From a virus, in the IMG/VR virus record IMGVR_UViG_3300026320_000003, positions 1-50,248 of that record: a DNA stretch of 50,248 nt; one strand, 5' to 3'. Below the pieces are notes generated by a model, which had not been told where the DNA came from, made no database searches, and saw only the letters and a program-made list of their open reading frames with translations. The stretch's first letter is position 1. Every line of letters starts with the position of its first letter. The translations under genes were made by a program, and so were the position numbers. Below, in pieces: positions 8,604-16,543 of this stretch.

Positions 8604-9047
8604 ATGCGCAAATACATCATTCCTTCTTTGCTTATTCTAGCTCTGGGTCTCGGTCTTGCCGTTGCCCAGAACATCACCAAGGCCCTCCAACTATCTCAAG
8701 ACGCAACTGGCGCCTTTGGCGTTGATACCAGCAACGGTGTCTACTTCCCTGGCCACATCCTATCCACAGGCAAACCGGCTCCGGCACTAACTGCCTGTGT
8801 CACTGGAGGCACTCCCACCTTGGTCGGTACTGACTTCTCTGGCGTTATCACAGCAGGAACTACTGCCTCCACTTCTTGCGTTGTAACCTTCGGCACAGCC
8901 TATGTAACAGCGCCAAACTGCGTTGTCTCTTGGCAATCTGGGCCATTGGCTGCAATGTCTTGGGCTACCTCAACTACGGCCCTCACTATTACCCAAACCT
9001 CCAATGCGAGTTCTAAAATCGCATACATCTGTACGAGTGCATCATGA
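8604..9047 (+). CDS. Exported structural protein with Sec-type signal
   Basis: A 147-residue protein. A signal peptide spans residues 1-21 (MRKYIIPSLLILALGLGLAV, cut after AVA). The mature part is Thr/Ser-rich beta sequence with three Cys that could form disulphides. I use the ATG at 8604 (GGAG 8 bases upstream) instead of the GTG at 8580, because that places the signal at the very N-terminus. It is joined to the next gene by ATGA. Function unknown; probably tail-fibre or surface associated. Confidence 0.72.
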   Translation: MRKYIIPSLLILALGLGLAVAQNITKALQLSQDATGAFGVDTSNGVYFPGHILSTGKPAPALTACVTGGTPTLVGTDFSGVITAGTTASTSCVVTFGTAYVTAPNCVVSWQSGPLAAMSWATSTTALTITQTSNASSKIAYICTSAS

Positions 9048-9850
9048 GAAAGCTTAGCGCTGGACTTCTACTCCTTCTTGGGCTAGCCAGTCCGGCGTTA
9101 GCCCAGACTAAGTTTACCCTACCTCCTCCATCTGGGGTCTTCCTTGGTGGGTATCAAGTTGTCACCACCTGCGGAGCAGCCTCAGGCCTAGCTGCAGGAA
9201 ACCTCGCCTTCGGTGCAATGGATACCACAGGGGCAATTTGTACCTCGGCCACAGGTGGTGGAGGAGGTGGTGCTGCCACCATCGCCAACGGAGCCGATGT
9301 AGCTGAAGGCTCTACTACCGATGCTGCCTCTACCGCTGGCGGCACTGGTACCCTCTCTGCCAAGCTTCGCTTGATGACAACTCAGCTTGGTACTATCAAT
9401 ACCACCCTCGGTTCTCCCTTCCAAGCTGGGGCCTCAATCGCCAATACCACCTTTGGTGCAACCCAAGCTACTGCGGCCAATCTTAATGCTACCGTAGTTG
9501 GCACCGGTACCTTCGCTGTTCAAGCAACTACTCAAGGCGCTGTCAATATCACCCTGACCGACTGCTCCGGAACCATCGCCGCTGGTGGCGCGGCCCAAAA
9601 CGCTTTCACTGCTGCCTCTACCCGTCACGGCTTCACCATCGCCAACATAGATACTACCGAAGTCCTTTGGATGTCCTTTACCACAACTGCCGCCGCCTCT
9701 GGCACAGGTTCCTATCCTTTGGCTTCAGCTACAGCTGTCACCTTTACTGGGCTCTCTTCTTTTACCAGCCCTCCAGGTATGGGGATCAACACTGCCCTTT
9801 CTGTAATCGCTGCCACCACTGCACATAAGTTCTCCTGTACGGTTTGGTAA
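9044..9850 (+). CDS. Exported Gly/Thr/Ala-rich fibre-like protein
   Basis: A 268-residue protein with a textbook Sec signal (MRKLSAGLLLLLGLASPALA, cut before QTK). The mature part is low-complexity Ala/Thr/Gly with beta-helix-like stretches (QAGASIANTTFGATQATAAN) and a polyglycine run, typical of fibres or adhesins. Two Cys near the C-terminus (TDCSGT, KFSCTVW) may pair. No catalytic motif is visible. Confidence 0.73.
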   Translation: MRKLSAGLLLLLGLASPALAQTKFTLPPPSGVFLGGYQVVTTCGAASGLAAGNLAFGAMDTTGAICTSATGGGGGGAATIANGADVAEGSTTDAASTAGGTGTLSAKLRLMTTQLGTINTTLGSPFQAGASIANTTFGATQATAANLNATVVGTGTFAVQATTQGAVNITLTDCSGTIAAGGAAQNAFTAASTRHGFTIANIDTTEVLWMSFTTTAAASGTGSYPLASATAVTFTGLSSFTSPPGMGINTALSVIAATTAHKFSCTVW

Positions 9851-9851
9851 C

Positions 9852-10646
9852 ATGAAGCGCTTAGCCTCCTTTGCAATAGTCTTCTTCTTCTTCCTCGTCG
9901 TGCCCACTGATGCTCAATTCCAGCGTGAATGCCGATATGGCTTTTGTAACTCATCTACGACACTCGTATTTGACCCATTTTGGACCAGCGTCAAATTATT
10001 GATGGGTTTCAACGGCTCTAACGGGTCCACTGGCGCCCCAGGTATGACTGACGAGAGTAGTGCCGCACATGGTACAGCTACCGTCGCCGGGGGACCGCAG
10101 ATAAGCACGGCGCAGTCAGTATTTGGAGGGTCGTCCATATTATTTAGTGCAAATGGAAATATTACCTTCCCCGATAGTGCTGACTTTGATTTATCAAACC
10201 AGTCCTTTACACTTGAAATGCGTTTTCGTCCGGCGTCGATAAGTGGAGGTATCTCCTTCTTAATTGATCAGTGGACTAGTCCTAATAATGGCTGGGCGCT
10301 TTATCAGAACAATGCCACCCTTAATTTTGATGGCAGTACGACCGGCTCAAATGATGTTGTCATAATAAGTGTCGCCAGCGCCTTAACCTTGAACACATGG
10401 ATCGCTCTTTGCGTTGATTTCGATGGCACTAAATATCGAATGTACAAAGATGGCGTAATGATTGGTTCTTCGACTTCAACGATGACCTTCTTCAACTCGG
10501 CCAGTGTATTGGATATTGGTAACAATCCAGGGGCTGCTTTTTTTCTCAACGGCAACATCGATGAATTACGATACACCAAAGGCGTCGCACGTTACGCCAG
10601 CGATGGCGGATATACCGTGGCGACAGCGCAATTTCCGCGACAATGA
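9852..10646 (+). CDS. Exported LamG/concanavalin-like protein
   Basis: A 264-residue protein with a Sec signal (MKRLASFAIVFFFFLVVPTD, cut before Q), then AQFQRECRYGFC. It is followed by a LamG-like jelly roll: FGGSSILFSANGNITFPDSA, NQSFTLEMRFRP, TWIALCVDFDGTKYRMYKDG, GNIDELRYTKGVARY. LamG domains bind glycans or protein surfaces. The motif AQF-x(2-4)-C-x3-FC straight after the signal is shared with the next gene. Codon choice is more mixed than in capsid genes. Confidence 0.78.
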   Translation: MKRLASFAIVFFFFLVVPTDAQFQRECRYGFCNSSTTLVFDPFWTSVKLLMGFNGSNGSTGAPGMTDESSAAHGTATVAGGPQISTAQSVFGGSSILFSANGNITFPDSADFDLSNQSFTLEMRFRPASISGGISFLIDQWTSPNNGWALYQNNATLNFDGSTTGSNDVVIISVASALTLNTWIALCVDFDGTKYRMYKDGVMIGSSTSTMTFFNSASVLDIGNNPGAAFFLNGNIDELRYTKGVARYASDGGYTVATAQFPRQ

Positions 10647-10665
10647 TCAGGTAGAGGCTGTAACC

Positions 10666-11517
10666 GTGCATCGTGGATTAGTAACTAGACGAGGACTTCT
10701 TCGAGCTGCCGGCTTTGCTGCGCCAGCAATACTACTATCGCATAGCGCCCCGGCACAATTCACCGGTTGCCTGCCAGCATTTTGCTCACGTCCTTCTTTC
10801 ACCCCAGCGATCTCCGGCATAGTTGGCATGTGGGACGCAAGTAATTTCCCAAGCCTTACTCTTAGCGGAGCAGATATCCTCAGCGTCGCTGATGGAAGTG
10901 GTGGCGGTAATACTATGACTCCGGCCGGTAGTGGTCATAAACCACAATACAACGCAACTGGATTTAATTCACGTCCAGCTATGGTCTTTACTGCTACCGA
11001 TCTAGGCGCATTTGAAGCTGCATCGTTCCCTATTGGAACTGGCAATACGCTTACAGTATGGTATGTTGGAACCTTAGCCAATAATGCTTCCCAACCTTTC
11101 GGCCGTTTTATGTCGTATACTAAACCGGCTGCCGCCGCCGACTTCAACAACGTCGGTTCATTTGGGATGACGACAAACTCCGGTTCGCAGACACTAGTAC
11201 AAGTAGCTAATAACAGTGTTTTCGTCACTAATAGCGGCCTAGCCGCCCCTCCCGCAGGACACCGGATAATTGTTACAAAGGACTCCAGTGGAGTTATAAC
11301 AATTTATGTAGACGGTGTTGCGGGTACTCCCGCTACATCTGTCGGTAATTGGGTCAGCGCTGGTTTTGCAAACATTGGTATGCAACATGCTAGCATTGCA
11401 TCTGGAGTTGATTTTATATCAGCAGCAGTAGGCGAATGCGGTATAGCCACAAGCTTTAACAATTCAGCTGCTGTTGCAGCTATCGATGTAGGTCTGAAAA
11501 ACAAATGGGGACTATAA
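10666..11517 (+). CDS. Tat-signal protein with lectin-like domain
   Basis: A 283-residue protein from a GTG start at 10666 with AGAGG 9 bases upstream. The N-terminus carries a twin-arginine motif (TRRGLLRAAGFAAPAILL) and APA before QF, then AQFTGCLPAFC, matching the Cys motif of the previous gene. The rest is a concanavalin-like sandwich (GIVGMWDASNFPSLTL, NSRPAMVFTATDLGAF, RIIVTKDSSGVITIYVDG). An in-frame ATG at 10504 would lie inside the previous gene and bury the signal, so I reject it. Confidence 0.74.
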   Translation: MHRGLVTRRGLLRAAGFAAPAILLSHSAPAQFTGCLPAFCSRPSFTPAISGIVGMWDASNFPSLTLSGADILSVADGSGGGNTMTPAGSGHKPQYNATGFNSRPAMVFTATDLGAFEAASFPIGTGNTLTVWYVGTLANNASQPFGRFMSYTKPAAAADFNNVGSFGMTTNSGSQTLVQVANNSVFVTNSGLAAPPAGHRIIVTKDSSGVITIYVDGVAGTPATSVGNWVSAGFANIGMQHASIASGVDFISAAVGECGIATSFNNSAAVAAIDVGLKNKWGL

Positions 11518-11539
11518 CTCTAACCAAAAGGAAAATCCT

Positions 11540-12055
11540 ATGGCACGATGGAGACTGATCACCGGACACTATCTCAATGTTCTTCTCGACGGCCAATCAG
11601 CCGAATGGGAATACAAAGAGATTGACCGCAACACCGGCAAGCAGGCGAGGAAAATCTTCCCTGTCCCAATGCTTATGGACCCGAACGATCCTGCTGATTG
11701 CAACTACCCAGGCGAAATCATCGTCTGTCATGAAGGCAAAGGCGAACGCCGGGATATCGTCTTCGTCGGCAATCCCACCCCAGATATGGAACCTTATGAC
11801 GAAGAAGCTGAGGCCATCTCTGCCTCCCTTCGCCAGAAGTGGGAGCACCCAATCGAATCTCTTCCAACAACCATGTCTGATGGCGAATCTGCCTTCATGG
11901 CGAAGCTGATGGAGGCAATGGGTCAGGCGAAGCCAGCCGCCAACGCTTCGGTCTCTATTGAACAATACAACGAACTTAAATCCCTCGTCGAAGACCTCAA
12001 GGCCCAACTTGCTACGTCCAAACCCTCTTCCCCTGTCACCGAACGTAGAGTATAA
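11540..12055 (+). CDS. Hypothetical virion-operon protein
   Basis: A 171-residue protein starting MARWRLITGHYLNV. It has a conserved-looking beta-rich N-terminal half (GEWEYKE-like AEWEYKEIDRNTGKQ, VGNPTPDMEPYDEEAEAISA) and a helical C-terminal part with a short coiled coil (SIEQYNELKSLVEDLKAQL). Proteins of this appearance recur in podovirus virion operons, but no function is known to me. AAGG about 11 bases before the ATG. Ends in Glu-Arg-Arg-Val. Confidence 0.74.
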   Translation: MARWRLITGHYLNVLLDGQSAEWEYKEIDRNTGKQARKIFPVPMLMDPNDPADCNYPGEIIVCHEGKGERRDIVFVGNPTPDMEPYDEEAEAISASLRQKWEHPIESLPTTMSDGESAFMAKLMEAMGQAKPAANASVSIEQYNELKSLVEDLKAQLATSKPSSPVTERRV

Positions 12056-12058
12056 CTC

Positions 12059-12448
12059 ATGACAGTCCTCGGAGGCGTAGGTGCATCTCTTGTCTTCTCC
12101 TCGGCCAGTGGAGGTAAAGTCTATGGGTACAACAACGTCTCCGAGTTTGCTACTATAGTCGTAGCCCAAGCCAACCCTTCTCGCCAGTCTATCACCTTCC
12201 ATAATCCTGGCGCGAAGGATATCTTCATTGGCCCAGTAAATATACAGAATGTTCTTGGTACAGCTCCTACTACACCATCGAATGTTCCCTTGGCTCTCAG
12301 CAATGTTGCACTTGGTGGCTGCTTCCGGGTCTACGGCAATGGTGGGGCTTTAGTAATCTCTGGTGAGTGCCAGGGCGCTTGGCAAGCATTTGCCACGAGT
12401 GCTGCGGGGGCTACCAATCCGTTAACGGTTATGGAGTCTAACGTCTGA
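12059..12448 (+). CDS. Hypothetical beta-rich protein before the tail fibre
   Basis: A 129-residue protein with beta-strand character (RQSITFHNPGAKDIFIGPVN, GGALVISGECQGAWQAFAT) and no signal peptide. It resembles small capping or fibre-associated modules by composition only. Start follows the previous stop by three bases; its TGA overlaps the fibre ATG as TGATG, so it is coupled to the fibre gene and could be a fibre chaperone or base part. Confidence 0.68.
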   Translation: MTVLGGVGASLVFSSASGGKVYGYNNVSEFATIVVAQANPSRQSITFHNPGAKDIFIGPVNIQNVLGTAPTTPSNVPLALSNVALGGCFRVYGNGGALVISGECQGAWQAFATSAAGATNPLTVMESNV

Positions 12449-14055
12449 TGAAACGTGTCCTCCTAGCCTTAGCCCTTCTCTCCACCCTCGCCCTTGGCTC
12501 ATCTGAGGCCCAGAATACTACCTGCTCAGACCGGCCTGCTGGCGATTCCTCTAATGCCTGTGCCAATACTCGGTTCGTTCTAAACAATGGAGGCGGTGGT
12601 GGGGGAACTCCAGGAGGCCTAAACCTCCAAGTCCAATACAACAACGCTGGCGCCTTTGGTGGCCTAACCGATGCGCAGCTAACTGGTAAGATCATAGCCT
12701 TCACCTCTTCCCTCTCTGGAGCAGCTCCAGCCTCAGGCGGTGGTATCTTCAACTTCCTCCGAGCCGATGGCACCTGGGCCTCGCCCGGTAGCGGCTCAAC
12801 TATCGTAGGCACCATAATCCCTTGGGCTGGTGCATCAGTCCCGCCGAAGTATCTCTTAGCCTATGGCCAAGCAGTCAGTCGAGCAACCTATCCTGACCTA
12901 TTAACAACTATAACATTCCAGCCAAGCATAACCTGCACTTCCGGCTCGCCTACCTTTACTGTAGCAACAGCCACCAGCGACCGCGTCCCAATCGGCGCAG
13001 CAGTAGAGGCCTCAGCCTGCTTCACTGCTGGAAAGACAGTGATATCAAAAGCCTCTGGCTCTCTAACCCTAAGTGGCAACGCGATCGCTAGCACCACTAC
13101 CTCTGCTCGCATCTTCCCTTGGGGCAATGGTGACGGATCGACCACCTTTAACCTTCCTGATTTACAAGGCAGAACCCCAGCAGGCCGGGATAATATGAGT
13201 TCTGCTGCTGCTGGGCGATTAACAACTACCTTCTTTGGAGCAAACCCAGACGCCATCGCTGCTGGTGGCGGTAATCAATCTACCACCTTAGCACAAGCCA
13301 ACCTACCCAATATAATCCTAGCCACTAACATCATCGACCCAGGCCACGCGCATAATATAACTGGTTCTACGTCCAATGCTGGTAATGCCGGTATATTAGG
13401 CTCCTTCATATCGCAGATAGGTTCAGGTGGCTCCGGAGTTCTACTTGGGTCCGACGTACCAAATACCACTGGTATCATTGCGAACACCCCACTCGGCGGT
13501 ACCAACACCCCAGCTTCCCGAGTTCAACCAGCTATAACCGTTGACTATATCATTAAAGTCCTTGCTGATGATATCTCCGTTGGTGGTGGTATCACAGTTG
13601 GTTCGACTGTTGTAAACAACGGCTCGACCACCAATGTCCTCTACAATAACGCTGGAGTCCTTGGTGAATATGCCCTCGCCACCCTACCCGACATGTATGC
13701 AGGCACCGCCAACAATAAGCTTGTCACCCCAAGCGTCATTTGGCCAACCGAGACCACTACCACGTTTGGCTCTACCACCACCTTCGACTTCTCCACCTTT
13801 CGAGACACCAAAGTCACTCTCACTGGCAACATCACCACAATGACGGTCTCTAACGTCGTAGTCGGCAAAGCTGGCTCAATTGCTTTCATCCAAGATGGTA
13901 CTGGTAGCCGAACCACCGTTTGGAGTTCAACCTTCAAGTTCGCAGGTGGAACTACCCCAACCCTTACCACTACCGCAGGTGCTGTAGACATCCTATCTTA
14001 TTCCTGCCGAACCTCTACCTTCTGTTACGCTGCAATGATGAATGATGTCAAATAA
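12448..14055 (+). CDS. Tail fibre with tail-collar domain and signal peptide
   Basis: A 535-residue protein. Residues 1-21 are a Sec-type signal (MKRVLLALALLSTLALG, then SEA before Q). A glycine-rich linker and a phage tail-collar domain follow (VGTIIPWAGASVPPKYLLAY, FNLPDLQGRTPAGRDNM, HAHNITGST). The C-terminus is a beta module seen on many fibres (FRDTKVTLTGNITTMTVS). Collar proteins normally act in receptor binding. A signal on a fibre is odd, but shared with its upstream neighbours. Confidence 0.85.
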   Translation: MKRVLLALALLSTLALGSSEAQNTTCSDRPAGDSSNACANTRFVLNNGGGGGGTPGGLNLQVQYNNAGAFGGLTDAQLTGKIIAFTSSLSGAAPASGGGIFNFLRADGTWASPGSGSTIVGTIIPWAGASVPPKYLLAYGQAVSRATYPDLLTTITFQPSITCTSGSPTFTVATATSDRVPIGAAVEASACFTAGKTVISKASGSLTLSGNAIASTTTSARIFPWGNGDGSTTFNLPDLQGRTPAGRDNMSSAAAGRLTTTFFGANPDAIAAGGGNQSTTLAQANLPNIILATNIIDPGHAHNITGSTSNAGNAGILGSFISQIGSGGSGVLLGSDVPNTTGIIANTPLGGTNTPASRVQPAITVDYIIKVLADDISVGGGITVGSTVVNNGSTTNVLYNNAGVLGEYALATLPDMYAGTANNKLVTPSVIWPTETTTTFGSTTTFDFSTFRDTKVTLTGNITTMTVSNVVVGKAGSIAFIQDGTGSRTTVWSSTFKFAGGTTPTLTTTAGAVDILSYSCRTSTFCYAAMMNDVK

Positions 14056-14066
14056 GGAGAATCCAA

Positions 14067-14222
14067 ATGCCAAGCAAATCCCCAAAGCAAGCTCGAACAA
14101 TGGCAGCCGCCGCCCATAACCCTGCATTCGCCAAGAAGGTTGGTATTCCAACCAAGGTCGCCAAAGAATTCAATCGAGCCGACACTGGCAAGGGCATAAT
14201 CAAGCCCAAGAAGGGCAAGTAA
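14067..14222 (+). CDS. Small basic protein
   Basis: A 51-residue lysine-rich protein (MPSKSPKQARTMAAAAH ... IIKPKKGK). AAGGAG precedes its ATG, and its stop overlaps the next start as TAATG. Composition suggests nucleic-acid contact, as in small basic virion proteins carried with many phage tail modules. No domain recognised. Confidence 0.75.
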   Translation: MPSKSPKQARTMAAAAHNPAFAKKVGIPTKVAKEFNRADTGKGIIKPKKGK

Positions 14223-14593
14223 TGGCCGAACGCTATCCACCTGAGGTATATCTAGAGCGTATATCGCAGGATATAAAGGTTATTCGTGAGTTAGTCTCTT
14301 CTGCTGTCTTCGCTCTTCGAGAAGCCGAAAGCGAAATCCCAGAGAAGATGCGTAGGTTCATTATGTACATGCACGATGTTCATGATATCGTCAATCTCTA
14401 CCACGAAGGAGGACAACAGGTACCTCGTCATGTAATGGCAGAAATGGAACGTTGTGACGATCGCTATCGGCAATTGCTTGAATTAATGCATAGCGATGGC
14501 GGCACCTTCGAAAAGGTCCGACGTGAGATGGCAGATGATCCACTGAACCGCTGGGATCATACTAGACTGCTAACAAAGGAGAAAGGTAAATGA
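14222..14593 (+). CDS. Hypothetical helical protein
   Basis: A 123-residue mostly helical, charged protein (MAERYPPEVYLERISQDIKV, EIPEKMRRFIMYMHDVHDIV). Start fixed by the TAATG overlap, end by an ATGA overlap. No motif beyond amphipathic helices. Part of a run of five small genes between the collar fibre and the tail tube. Confidence 0.74.
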   Translation: MAERYPPEVYLERISQDIKVIRELVSSAVFALREAESEIPEKMRRFIMYMHDVHDIVNLYHEGGQQVPRHVMAEMERCDDRYRQLLELMHSDGGTFEKVRREMADDPLNRWDHTRLLTKEKGK

Positions 14594-14793
14594 AACAAGG
14601 ATCAGGACACTCTACCGATTCAGGGCAAAAGCGAGAGCCCATTCCCCATGCCATCCACCCTGGTGGTGCTGCACAGCTTGGCGTGGCTGTGATTAAGAAT
14701 CCAACGCCGTTAGAGGCTGGTCGGGGCTTCTCTGCTCCAAAGCCAGTTGCAACAACCATCCACCATTGTGGATCACAAGGAGAACATAAATGA
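14590..14793 (+). CDS. Small hypothetical protein with C-terminal HC-G motif
   Basis: A 67-residue polar protein rich in Gly, His and Pro, ending IHHCGSQGEHK. The ending resembles that of the gene at 14954-15151 (NHGCCGTQGRH), so the two may be distant relatives or share a binding site. ATGA overlaps at both ends. Function unknown. Confidence 0.7.
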   Translation: MKQGSGHSTDSGQKREPIPHAIHPGGAAQLGVAVIKNPTPLEAGRGFSAPKPVATTIHHCGSQGEHK

Positions 14794-14957
14794 GTGAAGG
14801 ATTGGACTTCAGTCACATAGCGACCTTATTGATGGTTGCTGAGAAGACCTTAGGCTTCCCAAAGCTTAGGCCAATTCATGATGCGGCTGTGGCTGAGCTT
14901 GAAGCCATGATTGTTGGGGAGCCTGTCGAAGAAGCTGTTGAGGAGGAAGTTGAATGA
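14790..14957 (+). CDS. Small acidic protein
   Basis: A 55-residue protein (MSEGLDFSHIATLLMVAEKT) with an acidic tail (PVEEAVEEEVE). Couplings by ATGA on both sides define start and stop. No family recognised; predicted helical. Confidence 0.68.
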   Translation: MSEGLDFSHIATLLMVAEKTLGFPKLRPIHDAAVAELEAMIVGEPVEEAVEEEVE

Positions 14958-15151
14958 GTAAGGACACCCTAGACGAGTATGGCTCCGACTCCTACGTCGG
15001 TCAGGCTCCACGTGCTACCAACGGTGGCCACTGTGAGCCAAAGCCAATCCCGTACTCCCCACCTAAGGGCCCAACCAACATTGGCGATCCCAAATCGCCC
15101 GGCCTCCATGGAACCAACCACGGCTGCTGCGGAACCCAAGGGAGACATTAA
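14954..15151 (+). CDS. Small hypothetical protein with C-terminal CCG motif
   Basis: A 65-residue polar protein rich in Pro and Gly with a His/Cys ending (GLHGTNHGCCGTQGRH). Related in its last dozen residues to the 14590-14793 product. Starts by ATGA overlap and stops one base before the Tad2-like gene. Metal binding is possible from the Cys/His content but not shown. Confidence 0.7.
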   Translation: MSKDTLDEYGSDSYVGQAPRATNGGHCEPKPIPYSPPKGPTNIGDPKSPGLHGTNHGCCGTQGRH

Positions 15152-15152
15152 G

Positions 15153-15446
15153 ATGCAAGGAATCGGTTGGGCTGTTAAACAGATGCAAGATGGGCATGCT
15201 GTTAGACGTAGTGGTTGGAACGGCAAAGGTATGTTTATATGCCTAATGCCCGAACTGCAATTGCCGCCATTCAATACACAGGATACAAATCGAAAGGTAA
15301 ATGATCGTACAGCTAAATGGATTGGTGAAGATCAATCCTTGAATTGTCGCCCGTACATTGCAATGTACAATGCACAAAAGGAATGGCAACCTGGATGGTT
15401 ATGCTCCCAAGCTGATCTTTTAGCTACTGATTGGGAACTTGTGTAA
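15153..15446 (+). CDS. Tad2-like anti-defence protein (DUF2829)
   Basis: A 97-residue protein matching the DUF2829 pattern: GWAVKQMQDGHAVRRSGWNG, GKGMFICLMP, a variable middle, RPYIAMYNAQ, and a C-terminal SQADLLATDWELV. Characterised members (Tad2) are oligomeric sponges that bind gcADPR signals and so block Thoeris immunity. GGGAG lies 8 bases before the ATG, and the stop overlaps the tail-tube gene as TAATG. I reject the in-frame ATG at 14979 because it lies within the previous gene. Family match is strong; activity here is inferred. Confidence 0.86.
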   Translation: MQGIGWAVKQMQDGHAVRRSGWNGKGMFICLMPELQLPPFNTQDTNRKVNDRTAKWIGEDQSLNCRPYIAMYNAQKEWQPGWLCSQADLLATDWELV

Positions 15447-16534
15447 TGACCACCAAAACCGACATCGTTAACCTTGCCTTGCAAGCCTTTGGCTCACGCA
15501 CAACGGTGACCGATGCGGAACTTCTTGCCAACTCCACTAACGAAGCGATACAGGCTAACCTGACCTATAACAACACTCGGGATAGCCTGCTTCGCCTTGC
15601 ACCCTGGGATTGCGGCTTGGCCACTGCTAATCTTGCCTACATCACCTCCATCGCTGGTACTCCAGAGAATACCTCCCCAGCCACCAATCTCTGGCAACCT
15701 GGTCAGCCTCCCCCACCTTGGGCCTATGAATATCAATATCCCAACGACTGCCTCCGTGCCTGTTGGGTTATCCCAGCCCAGAACACTGGCTTTGCAGGCG
15801 GGGTCCCCATCACCACCGCTGTAACCGGTGGGGCGCCTTCGTCTATGCTTGGAGCCCCAGCTCGCTTCAAGGTCCAAGTCGACAAGTTCGTCCCAGTAAC
15901 TGCCGCTGCGGTAGTCTCTGGTGGAGTAGGTTATGCTATTGGTGATATTATTACACTTGCTTCAGGGCCGACAGATTCTCCTCCTTTGGGTGCTCCTGCT
16001 CAGCTTCTCGTTGGGAGTGTGGCTGCTGGTGTTATCACTTCTGTTTCGGTGGTTTCTCAAGTAATCGATGCGAACCCGCCACTTGGTGGCTCCTACTTCG
16101 TTCCGCAAACCAACCCCGTAGCTCAAGGCTCAACTACTGGCTCGGGCTCCGGCGCTACCTTCAATCTAACCTTCGGCCCTCAAGCCTCCCAACGTGTCAT
16201 CCTCTGCAATCAAGAATTCGCCACCCTCGCCTACGTTCGCCAAATAACCGACCCCAACATCTGGGACCCGATGTTTCAAGATGCCATGGCGAATAAGCTC
16301 GGCGCTGATATCGTCATGGGCCTTACTGGCGACAAGCCTCTCGCTAATATGCTTATCCAACTCGCCAATCTATCCATCACCGAAGCCCGTAAGGTTGATG
16401 GTAATGAAGGCCTTACCGTCAACGACGCCACGCCAGATTGGATTCGCGTTCGAGGCATCTGGTGGACGGATGGTTTCCAATCTGGACCCTATAACGCATT
16501 CGATTGGGGAGGCCTACTCCCGACTTTCTTTTAA
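15446..16534 (+). CDS. Tail tubular protein A-like (T7 gp11 type)
   Basis: A 362-residue adaptor expected to sit between portal and nozzle. The N-terminal third is typical (MTTKTDIVNLALQAFGSR, then RDSLLRLAPWDCGLATANLA). Residues about 150-245 hold an inserted beta module (SGGVGYAIGDIITLA ... GSGATFNLTFG) that is also present in the next protein. The C-terminal helical part resumes the family pattern (VILCNQEFATLAYVRQI). Starts by TAATG overlap with the Tad2-like gene. Confidence 0.88.
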   Translation: MTTKTDIVNLALQAFGSRTTVTDAELLANSTNEAIQANLTYNNTRDSLLRLAPWDCGLATANLAYITSIAGTPENTSPATNLWQPGQPPPPWAYEYQYPNDCLRACWVIPAQNTGFAGGVPITTAVTGGAPSSMLGAPARFKVQVDKFVPVTAAAVVSGGVGYAIGDIITLASGPTDSPPLGAPAQLLVGSVAAGVITSVSVVSQVIDANPPLGGSYFVPQTNPVAQGSTTGSGSGATFNLTFGPQASQRVILCNQEFATLAYVRQITDPNIWDPMFQDAMANKLGADIVMGLTGDKPLANMLIQLANLSITEARKVDGNEGLTVNDATPDWIRVRGIWWTDGFQSGPYNAFDWGGLLPTFF

Positions 16535-16543
16535 GGATCACCT

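Noticed and set aside
7264-14055. Diversity-generating retroelement, as in BPP-1 with similar capsid genes
   Set aside because: No reverse transcriptase, and no near-identical template/variable repeat pair near the fibre-like genes.
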